Source: Micromonospora echinospora
GTDB lineage: Bacteria > Actinomycetota > Actinomycetes > Mycobacteriales > Micromonosporaceae
Length of the DNA: 64,000 nt
Reading direction: 5' to 3'
Assembly (NCBI RefSeq): GCF_014203425.1
Contig: NZ_JACHJC010000001.1
Coordinates: 5,482,001 to 5,546,000 of the forward strand
In this document: positions 35,921-45,035 of the stretch, piece by piece
Numbering within the stretch: position 1 is the stretch's first letter
Layout of the letters: each line of letters starts with the position of its first letter
Notes under the pieces: generated by a model
Databases searched by the model: none
Told to the model about the DNA's origin: nothing
What the model saw: the letters and a program-made list of their open reading frames with translations, nothing else
Program-made: the position numbers and the translations under genes

Positions 35921-36835
35921 ATGGAGCTGAACGAGAACGCGCGCGTCGACACCAGCCAGGTGGACGACCGGCGAGGGTCCGGCGGAGGCGGCGGGATGGG
36001 CATTCCGATCCCGATCGGCGGTGGCCGGGGCGGAATCGTGGGCATCATCATCGCCGTGCTCGTCGCCCTGGTGGGTGGCGGCTTCGGCCTCAACGCCGCC
36101 ACCAACGGCGGCGGCTCCGAGCAGGGTGACAACACCTCGCTGGAGCAGAAGTGCTCGGCGCAGGACGCGCTGGAGCAGCTCGACTGCCGCAACACCCTCT
36201 ACGTCAACTCGATCCAGGCGTACTGGCGTACCGCGATGCCGGAGGCGTTCGGCGAGCAGTACAAGCCGTCGAAGACCGTGTTCTTCAGCCAGAACGTCAG
36301 CACCGCCTGCGGCGCCGCCGACTCCGGCGTCGGCCCGTTCTACTGCCCGGCCGACGACCAGGTCTACATCGACCTCACGTTCTACCGGCTGCTGGCCGAC
36401 CAGCTCGGCGCCAAGGGCGAGTTCGCCCAGCCGTACGTGCTGGCCCATGAGTACGGCCACCACGTGCAGGACCTGCTCGGCACCGAGGCGCAGATGCGCC
36501 GCCAGCAGGAGCGCGACCCGCAGAGCGCGAACGCGCTGTCGGTGAAGCTGGAGCTGCAGGCCGACTGCTACGCCGGCGCCTGGGCGAAGAACGCCACCGG
36601 CACCGCCGACGAGGGCGGGCAGAAGATCTTCAAGAGCATCACCGAGGAGGACATCTCGCAGGCCATCGACGCCGCCGAGAAGATCGGCGACGACGCGATC
36701 CAGGAGCGTTCCGGCCGGCCGGTGAACCCGGACGAGTTCACCCACGGCACCTCGGAGCAGCGCAAGCAGTGGTTCACCAAGGGCTTCACCACCGGTGACC
36801 CGAAGTCCTGCGACACCTTCGGCGCCGGGGCCTGA
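35921..36835 (+). CDS. neutral zinc metallopeptidase (YpfJ family)
   Basis: 304 residues. A cytoplasmic Gly-rich N-terminus, one membrane segment (about 43-62), then an extracytoplasmic peptidase domain with the zinc site HEYGHH (near 173), LQADCYAGAWA holding a third ligand region, and C-terminal HGTSEQRKQWFTKGF. This matches the putative neutral zinc metallopeptidase family (PF04228). Its substrates are unknown. ATG 35921. A strong terminator follows. Confidence 0.88.
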   Translation: MELNENARVDTSQVDDRRGSGGGGGMGIPIPIGGGRGGIVGIIIAVLVALVGGGFGLNAATNGGGSEQGDNTSLEQKCSAQDALEQLDCRNTLYVNSIQAYWRTAMPEAFGEQYKPSKTVFFSQNVSTACGAADSGVGPFYCPADDQVYIDLTFYRLLADQLGAKGEFAQPYVLAHEYGHHVQDLLGTEAQMRRQQERDPQSANALSVKLELQADCYAGAWAKNATGTADEGGQKIFKSITEEDISQAIDAAEKIGDDAIQERSGRPVNPDEFTHGTSEQRKQWFTKGFTTGDPKSCDTFGAGA

Positions 36836-36850
36836 TCCCCGCGCCGCGCA

Positions 36851-36886
36851 TCGGCCCGCACCGCCGCAGACGGCGGTGCGGGCCGA
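36851..36886. terminator. bidirectional terminator
   Basis: Perfect 16-bp stem TCGGCCCGCACCGCCG / CGGCGGTGCGGGCCGA with loop CAGA, between the convergent zinc peptidase and RCC1 genes. Confidence 0.88.
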
Positions 36887-36903
36887 TGTCGTTTCCGGAC
36901 CGG

Positions 36904-38115
36904 TCAGGCCGGCACTGTCACCTGAGCCGGAGTGGACCGGTTGGCGGTCGTCCCGTCACCGAGCTGACCACCGCTGTTGTCGCCCCAGCACCACAGGCCG
37001 GCGTCGGTACGGATCGCGCAGCCGTGGTCGGTGACCGCGAGGCCGCCGGTCCAGCTGGTGGCGGTACCGACCTGGGCGGGCGCGGACCGGTGGGTGGTGC
37101 TGCCGTCGCCCACCTGCCCCGCCGAGTTCTTGCCCCAGCACCACAGGGTGCCGTCGGTGCGGGACGCGCAGGTCGTGTCGCTGCTCGCGGCGATCCGGCT
37201 CCACGTGGTGGCGGTGCCGATCTGCACCGGCGCGGTCCGGTACGAGCCGGTCACGCCGAGCTGCCCGTATCCGTTCTCACCCCAGCACCACAGCGCGCCG
37301 GCGCGGATCCCGCAGGTGTGCGCGTACCCGGCCGCGACGCCGGTCCACCCGGTCGCGGTGCCGACCTGCGCGGGCGCGGTCTGGGGCGCCAGGTTGCCGA
37401 GCCCGAGCTGGCCGTCCGAGCTGGACCCCCAGCACCAGAGCGTGCCGCCGGTACGGACACCGCAGGTGTGCCCGTAGCCGGTCGAGACGCTCACCCAGTC
37501 GGTGGCCGTGCCGACCTGCAACGGGGTGTTCGCGACGTACGGCGAGACGCCGACGCCCAGCTGGGTGGTCCGGTTGAAGCCCCAGCACCAGAGCGTGCCG
37601 TCGGTGCGTATCGCGCAGGTGTGCTGGGGGCCGGCGTCGACCCGGGCCCAGGTGGTCGCGGTGCCGACCTGCACCGGGGTGCTGCGGCTGGTGGTGCTCC
37701 CGTCGCCGAGCTGGCCCCGGAAGTTCGAGCCCCAGCACCACAGCGTCGCGTCCGTGCGGACCGCGCAGGTGTGCCCGGAGCCGGCGTCGACGTTCGTCCA
37801 GGTGGCGGTGCCGACCTGCGTCGGGGCGCTGCGGTTCGTGGTGGTCCCGTCGCCGAGCTGACCGCCGTAGTTCGAGCCCCAGCACCACAGTCCCCCGTCG
37901 GTGCTGATCGCGCACGTGTGCGCGCCGCCCGCGGTGACGCTGCTGACGGTGGGCGCGGCGAGCGCGGCGCGCTGCACCGGGCTCGCGTTCGCCGTACCCG
38001 CTGTCAGCGTGGCGGTGAGCACGAGGCTTCCGGCGCTCATTGCCGCCGCTACGACGAGGAGTCTCGTCGCACGGCGCCACCGGGCCCGCAGGCGGCCGTC
38101 CTGATATCCGCTCAT
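36904..38115 (-). CDS. secreted RCC1-repeat beta-propeller protein
   Basis: 403 residues. Signal peptide about 15-45 (basic start, [26 protein letters not shown]), then seven RCC1 blades of about 50 residues. Each blade has [15 protein letters not shown] or a variant, [12 protein letters not shown] and PVQVGTAT. Every blade carries two Cys (xTCA and LWCWG), which would allow a disulfide per blade outside the cell. RCC1 propellers are binding scaffolds; the target is unknown. The start at ATG 38115 places the signal peptide correctly. Confidence 0.85.
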   Translation of the reverse strand: MSGYQDGRLRARWRRATRLLVVAAAMSAGSLVLTATLTAGTANASPVQRAALAAPTVSSVTAGGAHTCAISTDGGLWCWGSNYGGQLGDGTTTNRSAPTQVGTATWTNVDAGSGHTCAVRTDATLWCWGSNFRGQLGDGSTTSRSTPVQVGTATTWARVDAGPQHTCAIRTDGTLWCWGFNRTTQLGVGVSPYVANTPLQVGTATDWVSVSTGYGHTCGVRTGGTLWCWGSSSDGQLGLGNLAPQTAPAQVGTATGWTGVAAGYAHTCGIRAGALWCWGENGYGQLGVTGSYRTAPVQIGTATTWSRIAASSDTTCASRTDGTLWCWGKNSAGQVGDGSTTHRSAPAQVGTATSWTGGLAVTDHGCAIRTDAGLWCWGDNSGGQLGDGTTANRSTPAQVTVPA

Positions 38116-38277
38116 GAAGTTGTTCTCTCCCAACGATGTCGGCGCGTGATGGCGGAGGCGAAGCTGCCCTGCGGGTCGCCCGGAGACCCGGCTTCGTGAC
38201 ACCGACGATAGGCATCGAGTCGATTCGATGCACCATCGAGGAGCGGGATTGAGCCGTCTTGAGGTGATCTTTCCTGT

Positions 38278-38916
38278 TCAGCGGACCAGGATGTGGACCG
38301 CCCGGGCGGCGGCGACGGCGGCCACCAGGACGGCGTGCCGGGGCTCCGGCACGTCGAGCAGGCGCGGCGCGCGCAGCGCCGCCAGCGGGGCCAGCCGCCG
38401 GTCGGCCAGCACCGTGTCCACCGCGCGCCGGTCGCCGCCGCACGCCAGCGTCGTCAGCGTGCCCGCCTCCGGCAGCAGCAGGCGTACGGCCAGCTCGGCC
38501 GCGTCACCCAGCGCCGCCTTCGCCTGGTTGTCGCGCCGCCGGGCGAACCGCTGCTGGGACCAGCCGCCCGCCGCGGTACGGCCCTGCACGTACCGGGTGT
38601 CCACCTTGGAGACCACCAGGTCGGCGCCGTCGGCGATACCGACCGCGACGGCGCCCTTGCGGGCCAGGAGCAGACCGATCCGGCGGGCCGCCGTGGCAGA
38701 AGCGACGAATCCGGGTACGTCCGCCGACGCGCTCGCGCCGGGCGGGGTGTGCAGCTCGGCGGTGGCGTCGTCCGGGGCGGTGAGCAGCAGCCCGTACTCC
38801 TGGACGGTCGTCGCCGGCGGGCCGTGCCGGTCGGTGAAGCCCTCGACCCAGCGGGTGACGCGGCCGGGGTCGACCTCGACCCACCGGCCGCCGCCGGCGG
38901 CGGGTCGGCTGCTCAT
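38278..38916 (-). CDS. acVLRF1-family peptidyl-tRNA hydrolase
   Basis: 212 residues. VDTRYVQGRTAAGGWSQQRF followed by ARRRDNQA is the catalytic segment of the actinobacterial/chloroflexal VLRF1 release factors, relatives of Vms1/eRF1, with the GxxQ Gln. These cleave peptidyl-tRNA on stalled ribosomal large subunits. ATG 38916 lies six bases after TACCGT, probably leaderless. Confidence 0.85.
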   Translation of the reverse strand: MSSRPAAGGGRWVEVDPGRVTRWVEGFTDRHGPPATTVQEYGLLLTAPDDATAELHTPPGASASADVPGFVASATAARRIGLLLARKGAVAVGIADGADLVVSKVDTRYVQGRTAAGGWSQQRFARRRDNQAKAALGDAAELAVRLLLPEAGTLTTLACGGDRRAVDTVLADRRLAPLAALRAPRLLDVPEPRHAVLVAAVAAARAVHILVR

Positions 38917-39001
38917 GGCCCGACGGTACGCCATCGCCGGACCCGGGAACGCAACGCGGGAGGACACCGTGACCGGCGCCCTCCCGCGTCTACCGCGTGG
39001 A

Positions 39002-42000
39002 TCAGTGGACGGTGAGGTTGCCGCCCTTCAGCGTGACCTCGGCGGTGCCGCCGCCCGTCCAGTCGGACGAGAAGAGCAGCGAGCCGCCCTTCCACAGGGT
39101 GACCCCGACGGTGTCGTTCCTACCGGGGGCGCCCCGGTCGGTCACCGTCACGGCGAGGGTCAGGCCGGAGGCCACCAGCTTGCCCTTGCTGTCGTAGAGG
39201 GCGGCCTGGTAGCGCACCTGGGCGGCCTTGCCCGCAGAGGTGACGCCGAGCGCGTCGACGGTGTCAGCCTTGATCGTGTACGACTTCCCGCCGGAGCGGA
39301 ACTCGATCTCGGCCTTGCCCGTGGCGGGCTTGTTCGCCTTGCCCGGCTTCGCGTTCAGCTCCACCTCGACTGTGGAGTTCACGTCGGCCGGGTAGGTGCC
39401 CGCCGAGCGGGTGGCGGTGAGGTGACCGCCGCCGGTGAGGAACCCGCCGTCGGAAACGGCGACTGTCACCTGGGCGGTGGTGCTGCCCGTGTAGTTGCCG
39501 CCCACAGTCGCGGTGACGGTGTGCGTGCCCTTCGGCAGGGTGGCCGTGCACGCCGCGGAGGCGCTCGTGGTCGCCGTGCCGAGCAGGTCGAGCACACCGG
39601 TGCAGAGCGTCGCGCCACCCGAGGTGAAGGTGACGGTGGCGGTCCGGATGTCGCCCGCGGTGGTGTCTGTCGCTCCGGGCAGCACCGAGCTGTCCCGGAT
39701 CACGGCCCGCAGCAGGGCCTTGCCGGAGGCGCCGCTGGTGGCGGTGTTCACCAGCGTGTCACCGGCCCAGCTCACCGCCGCGTCCTCGGCGGCGACCGTG
39801 ATCGTGAACGAGGTGCTGCCGGTCAGGCCCGAGCCGTCGGCGACGGTCACCGTGACCGGGTAGTCACCCGGGGCCGCCGTCGTGGTGCCGGCGACCGTCC
39901 AGGTACGCGAGCCCGGCCGCGCGTCGGTCGCCGAGGTGCTCGTGACGGCCAGGGACAGGCCGGCGGGCAGCCCGGTGGCCGCAGCGGTCAGGTCCGCGCC
40001 GGCGGTGTCGCCGTCGGTGGCGGTGACCGTGACAGCAGGCGAGAGCGCGTCGCTGTACTGCACGCGTACGCCGTCCGGGGCGGTGCTGGTGACGGCCGGG
40101 GCGGACCGGACGGTGAAGTCGGCGTCGTTGACGTCGAAGAAGACGTTGCCAACCGCCTCGATCTTGATCCGGGCCTTCTCGGTCGCCACGTTCGGCAGCG
40201 TCACCGTCGCCGAGCCGGTGTTGGCGGTCTGCTCCGCCAGCACGTACGGGAAGGTCAGCCCGCCGTCGGCGGACAGCGAGATCTTCACCTGCGCGGCGTT
40301 CACCGGCGCCGCGTCGGTGCCGGCCACGTCCCACGTCACGGTCTGGGCCGAGCCACCGTCCACGACGGCGGCGGCGCCCTGCGAGGTCACCAGGAACGGA
40401 CCCGCGTCCGGTGCCAGCACCACGGCGACGTCGCCGCTGCCGATGCCGCCGCCACCCAGCCGCCCGTCCCGGGCGGTGAGCTTGAAGTGCAGGGTCCGGT
40501 CGCCCGCGATGCCGACCCAGTCGCGGGTGGGCAGGAACTCGGAATAGCAGTCGACCAGCTCGACCGGCACGTTCGAGGCGCCACCGGTGGCCGGCGGCGC
40601 CGGGGGCGACGGGCAGGCGCCGGTGGCCGCGTTGGTGTTGCCGGCCAGGATCTGCCGCATGTCCGGGAAGACCCGGGTCGAATCGGTGGTGACCGCGTTC
40701 AGACCCGGCGAGTAGTACTTCAGCGTGTCGGTCGGCGACACGATCGCCGCCTCGCCGAACACCCGGAACAGCGGGCCGTTGACCTTCGTGTTGTTCGTCA
40801 ACGCGGTGCCGGTCGTGGCGCCCCTGTCGTTCTGCTCCCACAGGTACGTGACAGTGTCGCCGTCGGCGTCGGTGGCGCTGCCGGTCAGCGCGAACGGCGT
40901 ACGCACCGGGATGGTGACGGTCTCCGGCACGGTGACCACCGGGGCGTGGTTGGTGGTCTCCTCGACCAGCCAGCCGCCGTTGTCGATGGCGCCGCCCTTG
41001 GCCGTCTCGCCGACGAAACCGGAGGCGCCGGAGACGTCGGTCAGCTCCAGCGACGCCACGTTGGTGGTGGCGAGCGTGCCGCCGAAGGTCACCTGGAAGC
41101 CGTTGTCGTTGAGCGTGCCGCTGCCGCCGAAGGCGGCCACGGTGACCGTCGCGCCGGCCGGCCAGCCGGCAATGCCCTCGATGGCGGCCTTGATGCCGGC
41201 GGTGGTGTAGTTGACGCCCCGCACGATCGGCGCCGAGTCGTTGCCCGCGTAGCGGACGGTGAACGAGTCGCCGTCGGCGTCGAACCCGTACAGCGAGACG
41301 TTCTGCACCTCGTTGATCGCCGGTCGGTTCGACGTGACGTAGTTGGTGATCTCGGTGTAGCTACGGTGCGACCAGTACGGGTCGCTGTGCGGCTGGAGGT
41401 TGTCCTGCTGGCAGATGCCCGCGTACGCCATGATCGACGAACCGCTGCCCGGCTCGTACGAGTTGGCCGCGCTGCGGTTGCCGCCCGAGCAGTTGTACTG
41501 CGTGCCGTTGAAGGTGTGGTTGCCGGCGAACTGGTGACCCATCTCGTGCGAGACGTAGTCGACCGCGTAGAAGTCGCCGACCGGTGTCGGCAGGCCGGTG
41601 CAGCCCTGCGCCTTGCCGTTGCCGCCGATCACGCCGAGGCTGGCCACGCCGCCGCCGTTGACGCCCAGGCCGATGTGGCCCACGTCGTAGTTGCTCGCGC
41701 CGACCAGCTGGCCGAGCACGATCCGGTTACGGCTGAGCGTGCCGCTGCCGCAGGAGGTGAGCTGCGCCGGCGTGAAGCAGGCCGCCGCGCCGCACGGGCC
41801 GTTCGGCTCGGTCGCCAGGGCCGGCGTGTTCAGGTTGGTCTTGTCGGTGTCGTTGATCAGCACGAGCCGGATCGCGGTCTCGTCCTCGTAGATCTGCGTG
41901 ACCCGGTTCATCAGCGTCACCTTCGCGGCCGTGACGTTCTCCGCGCCGAAGTAGGTGGCGTACGACGGGTCGGTCACCAGCGCCACCCGGTAGGTGCGCA

Positions 42001-42694
42001 GCTTCACCAGCGGCCCGGCCGGGACCTCCGCCTCGGCGATCTCCTCGGCCAGGGCGTGCGCCTCCTGCGTGACGTCCTCACGCTCGACGAACTCGCCCTC
42101 GGGGTGCTCCAGGTCGCGGGCGAAGTAGCTCGCGTACAGGCTCTGGTCGCGCTGGTAGTACGGGTCGATGTACCAGTTGCCCTTCGCCGAACGGACCGAG
42201 GCGTGGAACCCGAGCGGGGTGAGGTCCGCGCGGATGGTCGCGGTCGGGTCGTCAAGGCCCTTGCCGGCGTACGTGGTGATCTCCGGATACCTGGCGGCCA
42301 GGCCGGCCTCCATGACCGGCGAGTCGACCAGCTCGAAGCGCTGGAGCGTGCCGTCCGGAGCGGGCAGCGACACCACCTGCTTCGGCACCCGGGCCACCGC
42401 CACGCGCTTCTCGGCCGGCGCCTTGTCCAGCAGGCCCTTCATGGTGCCGCGGTCCAGCTTGTACGCGGCCAGCCGCTTGGCCTTGACGGCGGCCTTGCGG
42501 CCCGCCTTCGTGGCCGCCGGCTTGCCGTCCACCTTCTGCCACGGTCCGTGGACGCCGGGTGCGGCGGAGGCGGGCGCGGGCGCCGCGAGAACGGGAAGCG
42601 TCGCCGCGGCCAGCGCGGCGACGAGGAGGGCAGCGGTTCGTCCGCGCCGGGCGGGTTGCCGGTCGCGCGGCGTACGCCACAGGGTGATCCTCAA
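39002..42694 (-). CDS. large secreted M12B (reprolysin-like) zinc metalloprotease
   Basis: 1230 residues. Signal peptide with a basic head and LLVAALAAATLPVLAAPAPASA, a propeptide-like region to about 200, and a catalytic domain with the extended zinc site HEMGHQFAGNHTF followed by the Met-turn SIMAYAG. After it come a fibronectin/cadherin-like region (TDADGDTVTYLWEQ), Ig-like repeats with DGDTAGADLTA and a C-terminal MSCRAMM-like beta domain. TTG 42694 is chosen because AGGGAGAAG is directly upstream and the signal peptide then fits. A role in degrading external protein is inferred. Confidence 0.85.
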   Translation of the reverse strand: MRITLWRTPRDRQPARRGRTAALLVAALAAATLPVLAAPAPASAAPGVHGPWQKVDGKPAATKAGRKAAVKAKRLAAYKLDRGTMKGLLDKAPAEKRVAVARVPKQVVSLPAPDGTLQRFELVDSPVMEAGLAARYPEITTYAGKGLDDPTATIRADLTPLGFHASVRSAKGNWYIDPYYQRDQSLYASYFARDLEHPEGEFVEREDVTQEAHALAEEIAEAEVPAGPLVKLRTYRVALVTDPSYATYFGAENVTAAKVTLMNRVTQIYEDETAIRLVLINDTDKTNLNTPALATEPNGPCGAAACFTPAQLTSCGSGTLSRNRIVLGQLVGASNYDVGHIGLGVNGGGVASLGVIGGNGKAQGCTGLPTPVGDFYAVDYVSHEMGHQFAGNHTFNGTQYNCSGGNRSAANSYEPGSGSSIMAYAGICQQDNLQPHSDPYWSHRSYTEITNYVTSNRPAINEVQNVSLYGFDADGDSFTVRYAGNDSAPIVRGVNYTTAGIKAAIEGIAGWPAGATVTVAAFGGSGTLNDNGFQVTFGGTLATTNVASLELTDVSGASGFVGETAKGGAIDNGGWLVEETTNHAPVVTVPETVTIPVRTPFALTGSATDADGDTVTYLWEQNDRGATTGTALTNNTKVNGPLFRVFGEAAIVSPTDTLKYYSPGLNAVTTDSTRVFPDMRQILAGNTNAATGACPSPPAPPATGGASNVPVELVDCYSEFLPTRDWVGIAGDRTLHFKLTARDGRLGGGGIGSGDVAVVLAPDAGPFLVTSQGAAAVVDGGSAQTVTWDVAGTDAAPVNAAQVKISLSADGGLTFPYVLAEQTANTGSATVTLPNVATEKARIKIEAVGNVFFDVNDADFTVRSAPAVTSTAPDGVRVQYSDALSPAVTVTATDGDTAGADLTAAATGLPAGLSLAVTSTSATDARPGSRTWTVAGTTTAAPGDYPVTVTVADGSGLTGSTSFTITVAAEDAAVSWAGDTLVNTATSGASGKALLRAVIRDSSVLPGATDTTAGDIRTATVTFTSGGATLCTGVLDLLGTATTSASAACTATLPKGTHTVTATVGGNYTGSTTAQVTVAVSDGGFLTGGGHLTATRSAGTYPADVNSTVEVELNAKPGKANKPATGKAEIEFRSGGKSYTIKADTVDALGVTSAGKAAQVRYQAALYDSKGKLVASGLTLAVTVTDRGAPGRNDTVGVTLWKGGSLLFSSDWTGGGTAEVTLKGGNLTVH

Positions 42695-42900
42695 GTCTTC
42701 TCCCTGCCGGGTCGAGTGTGGACCGACGGACGACCGGCGGGGATGACCGGAATGCACGTCGATGGTCCACGGATTGTTCCGTGACCCTAGGACCACTCGC
42801 GAGCCCGAACATCACCCGCAAAGACGATGCGGTTCCACCTCGACGGTGCTTCGGGTCGTCCCCGGCTCGCGGGATCCGCGCTTCACAACGCCGAGACGAG

Positions 42901-43527
42901 TCAGACACCGAGCACTGTGGCGACCGCGAGGGCGGCGATGATGACGCTGGACAGCAGCGCGGTGACCCGCCGCCCACGGGGACCGGTGAGGGCCCGGCCA
43001 ATCAGCGAGCCGCCCCCGGCGATCAGCAACTGCCAGCTGGCCGAGGCGAGGAACACCCCGGCGGTGAAGGCGGCCGCGCGAAGCGGGGCGGATCCGAGCA
43101 CGTCGCCCCGGCCGAGGACGAGCGCCACGAAGTAGACCACTGTGGCCGGGTTGAGCAGGGTCAGCGCGAGAACCGCGGCGAACGCCCGCACCGGCGTGTC
43201 CAGCCCACCCCGCGCGCTCGGCTGTTGCGTGGTGGCCGGCGGGCGCAGCGCGCGCCAGGCGGTGAGGCCGGCGAGGGCCAGCAGCACGCCCGCGGCGATC
43301 AACCGCAGCGGACCCGCGAACGGCGCGAGGCCGCTCGCCACCGCGGCCCCGCCCAGCGCCGCCACGGCAGCGTAGAGACCGTCGGCGGTGGCCACGCCGA
43401 GCGCCGCCGCCGCACCGACCCGGAACGAGGTACGGGCGCTGAGCCCGAGAATGAGGATCGCGATCGCGCCGACCGGAATGGCGACGCCGTAGCCGGCGAC
43501 CAGGCCGGCCAGGAACGCCCCGCTCAC
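42901..43527 (-). CDS. LysE-family exporter
   Basis: 208 residues with six membrane segments. The N-terminal GLVAGYGVAIPVGAIAILIL and the central LTLLNPATVVYFVAL (N-P in the fourth helix) are LysE/RhtB markers. The family exports amino acids; the ligand is not known. GTG start. Its upstream region holds the G-rich pentanucleotide array, about 170 bp away. Confidence 0.85.
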   Translation of the reverse strand: MSGAFLAGLVAGYGVAIPVGAIAILILGLSARTSFRVGAAAALGVATADGLYAAVAALGGAAVASGLAPFAGPLRLIAAGVLLALAGLTAWRALRPPATTQQPSARGGLDTPVRAFAAVLALTLLNPATVVYFVALVLGRGDVLGSAPLRAAAFTAGVFLASASWQLLIAGGGSLIGRALTGPRGRRVTALLSSVIIAALAVATVLGV

Positions 43528-43671
43528 AACGACGGGAGGTGGGGCGAGGCGGCCGGCGGCAGGGCGCGCTGTCGACGCGCGGCGGTGGCCGCACGGACAG
43601 GAGCCTGCTTCGGGTACGCCTCGATCACCCGCTCATCCTGCACTCCGCTCCCCCACCCCGCGACCACTTTT

Positions 43672-43698
43672 CCCGCGCCCGCGCCCGCGCCCGCGCCC
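43672..43698. repeat. GCGCCC hexanucleotide array
   Basis: About 4.5 copies of a CCCGCG hexamer immediately before the pentanucleotide array, upstream of the lysE-like gene. Part of the 582-bp gap 43528-44109, which holds repeats and no supported gene. Confidence 0.8.
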
Positions 43699-43770
43699 GG
43701 GCTGGGCTGGGCTGGGCTGGGCTGGGCTGGGCTGGGCTGGGCTGGGCTGGGCTGGGCTGGGCTGGGCTGG
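43699..43770 (+). repeat. (GCTGG)14 array, G-quadruplex motif
   Basis: Fourteen uninterrupted GCTGG units. Read on the plus strand it is GGG-CT repeated, so it contains many overlapping G3-N2 quadruplex motifs. Perfect short-tandem arrays of this length are unusual in bacterial chromosomes and likely to vary in copy number. Confidence 0.9.
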
Positions 43771-43836
43771 GGATCTTGGCACGAGATCTAGCTGTTTTCT
43801 GGCCCCGCCGCCAGTGACGGTGCAGTCATCCCACCT

Positions 43837-43913
43837 TGATCGACACCATTACGCCGATGTGGCGGCATCAGCGCCACTCCGACCACGCCACTTCGGCGTA
43901 ATGGTGCCGATCA
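43837..43913. repeat. 77-bp palindromic (REP-like) element, copy B
   Basis: Begins TGATCGACACCATTACGCCG and ends CGGCGTAATGGTGCCGATCA. Arms of 27 bp pair with about two mismatches; the centre is GC-rich. Related to copy A at 33094-33170. Confidence 0.72.
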
Positions 43914-43974
43914 TGCGAACATGTGACGGCTTTCCCAGAATGAGGGAGCCGCGTCTCGGCATGAGGGAGGCGGA

Positions 43975-44036
43975 GAGATCTTGGAAGGAAGTGGCCCTCC
44001 GAGGGGCTCCGAGGGGCCGTCTCCTTCCAAGATCTC
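43975..44036. repeat. 62-bp inverted repeat
   Basis: GAGATCTTGGAAGGA / TCCTTCCAAGATCTC as outer arms, with an inner GGCCCTC/GAGGGGC-rich repeat. It lies between REP copy B and the suf terminator; there is no gene here. Confidence 0.6.
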
Positions 44037-44057
44037 CCGGGGGCAGCAGGACGCTGC

Positions 44058-44088
44058 GGGCGCGGCACCCCTGAGGGGTGCCGCGCCC
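44058..44088 (-). terminator. suf operon terminator
   Basis: Perfect hairpin GGGCGCGGCACCCCT / GGGGTGCCGCGCCC with a short GA loop, 21 bp after the sufT stop. Confidence 0.85.
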
Positions 44089-44109
44089 GTGGCGGGACCG
44101 GGAGAACTG

Positions 44110-44565
44110 TCAGACGTTGAAGCCGAGCGAGCGGAGCTGGTCGCGCCCCTCGTCGGTGATCTTGTCGGGGCCCCACGGCGGCAGCCAGACCCAGTTGATC
44201 CGGATGTCGTTCACGAGGCCGCCGCCGGGACCGGTGGTCAGCGCCTGCCGGGCCTGGTCCTCGATCACGTCGGTCAGCGGGCAGGCCGCCGAGGTCAGCG
44301 TCATGTCCAGGGTGGCGATGTTGTCGTCGTCGACGTGGACGCCGTACACCAGGCCCAGGTCGACCACGTTGATGCCCAGCTCGGGGTCGACGACGTCCTT
44401 CATCGCCTCTTCGATGTCGCCAACCGCGGCCTTGCCGCCGGCCGACGCCGCCGCACCCGCGGCCGCGCCGTCAGCAACAGTCCCGTTGACGGCCGCGCCA
44501 CCGGCAACCGTGCCGTCGGTCGCCACCGCGCCGGTCTCCGAGGTCATGTTGGTCTCGTCGCTCAT
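44110..44565 (-). CDS. sufT: SufT-type metal-sulfur cluster assembly factor (DUF59)
   Basis: 151 residues. The C-terminal 100 residues are a DUF59/MIP18 domain: DIEEAMKDVVDPELGINVVDLGLVYGV, then MTLTSAACPLTDVIEDQ with the conserved Cys. The first 47 residues are an Ala/Gly/Thr/Val low-complexity tail (TDGTVAGGAAVNGTVADGAA) not needed for the fold. SufT helps mature Fe-S proteins. ATG 44565 has GGAGGTG. It starts four bases inside the end of sufU (overlap). Confidence 0.9.
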   Translation of the reverse strand: MSDETNMTSETGAVATDGTVAGGAAVNGTVADGAAAGAAASAGGKAAVGDIEEAMKDVVDPELGINVVDLGLVYGVHVDDDNIATLDMTLTSAACPLTDVIEDQARQALTTGPGGGLVNDIRINWVWLPPWGPDKITDEGRDQLRSLGFNV

Positions 44566-45035
44566 GCCTTCACCTCCGGGCTCACGCCCACCCCGGCGCG
44601 TGCCGCGGCGTCCTTGAACGCCATCCACGACAACAGCGCGCACTTGACCCGGGCCGGGTAGCGCGCGACACCCGCGAACGCCACCCCGTCACCGAGCACG
44701 TCCTCGTCCGGCGTGACCTGGCCCCGTCCGGACATCAACTGCACGAACGCCTCGTGCACCACGGCGGCGTCGCTCGCGGCCCGGCCGCGCAGCAGTTCGT
44801 GCAGGATGCTCGCCGACGCCTGGCTGATCGAACAGCCCATTCCGTCGTACGAGATGTCGGTGAACACCGTGCCGTCGGTCGCCACCCGCACGGTGATCTC
44901 GTCGCCGCAGGTCGGGTTGACGTGGTGCGCCTCGCCGACCCGGGCCGTCGGGTCCGCCGACTCCCGCAGGCCGCGGCCGTGCGGGTGCTTGTAGTGATCC
45001 AGGATGATCTCCTGGTAGAGCTGGTCGAGTTGCAT
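44562..45035 (-). CDS. sufU: SufU zinc-dependent sulfurtransferase
   Basis: 157 residues. NPTCGDEITV (Cys and Asp), GMGCSISQASAS and VKCALLSW carry the three Cys and one Asp that bind zinc in SufU. It accepts persulfide sulfur from SufS and passes it to SufBCD. Its ATG overlaps the sufS stop by one base (TGATG). Confidence 0.93.
   Translation of the reverse strand: MQLDQLYQEIILDHYKHPHGRGLRESADPTARVGEAHHVNPTCGDEITVRVATDGTVFTDISYDGMGCSISQASASILHELLRGRAASDAAVVHEAFVQLMSGRGQVTPDEDVLGDGVAFAGVARYPARVKCALLSWMAFKDAAARAGVGVSPEVKA

Noticed and set aside
35839..36195. Minus-strand frame opposite the zinc peptidase N-terminus
   Set aside because: Pro/Thr/Ser-rich shadow; the plus-strand peptidase has its membrane anchor here.
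38228..42784. 1518-codon plus-strand frame opposite the M12B protease
   Set aside because: No domain or motif; Arg/Gly/Val-rich shadow of a well-supported secreted protease.
43672..43770. Possible CRISPR or repeat protein (AGLGW repeats) in the pentanucleotide array
   Set aside because: No spacers between repeats; the reading frames follow from the microsatellite period.
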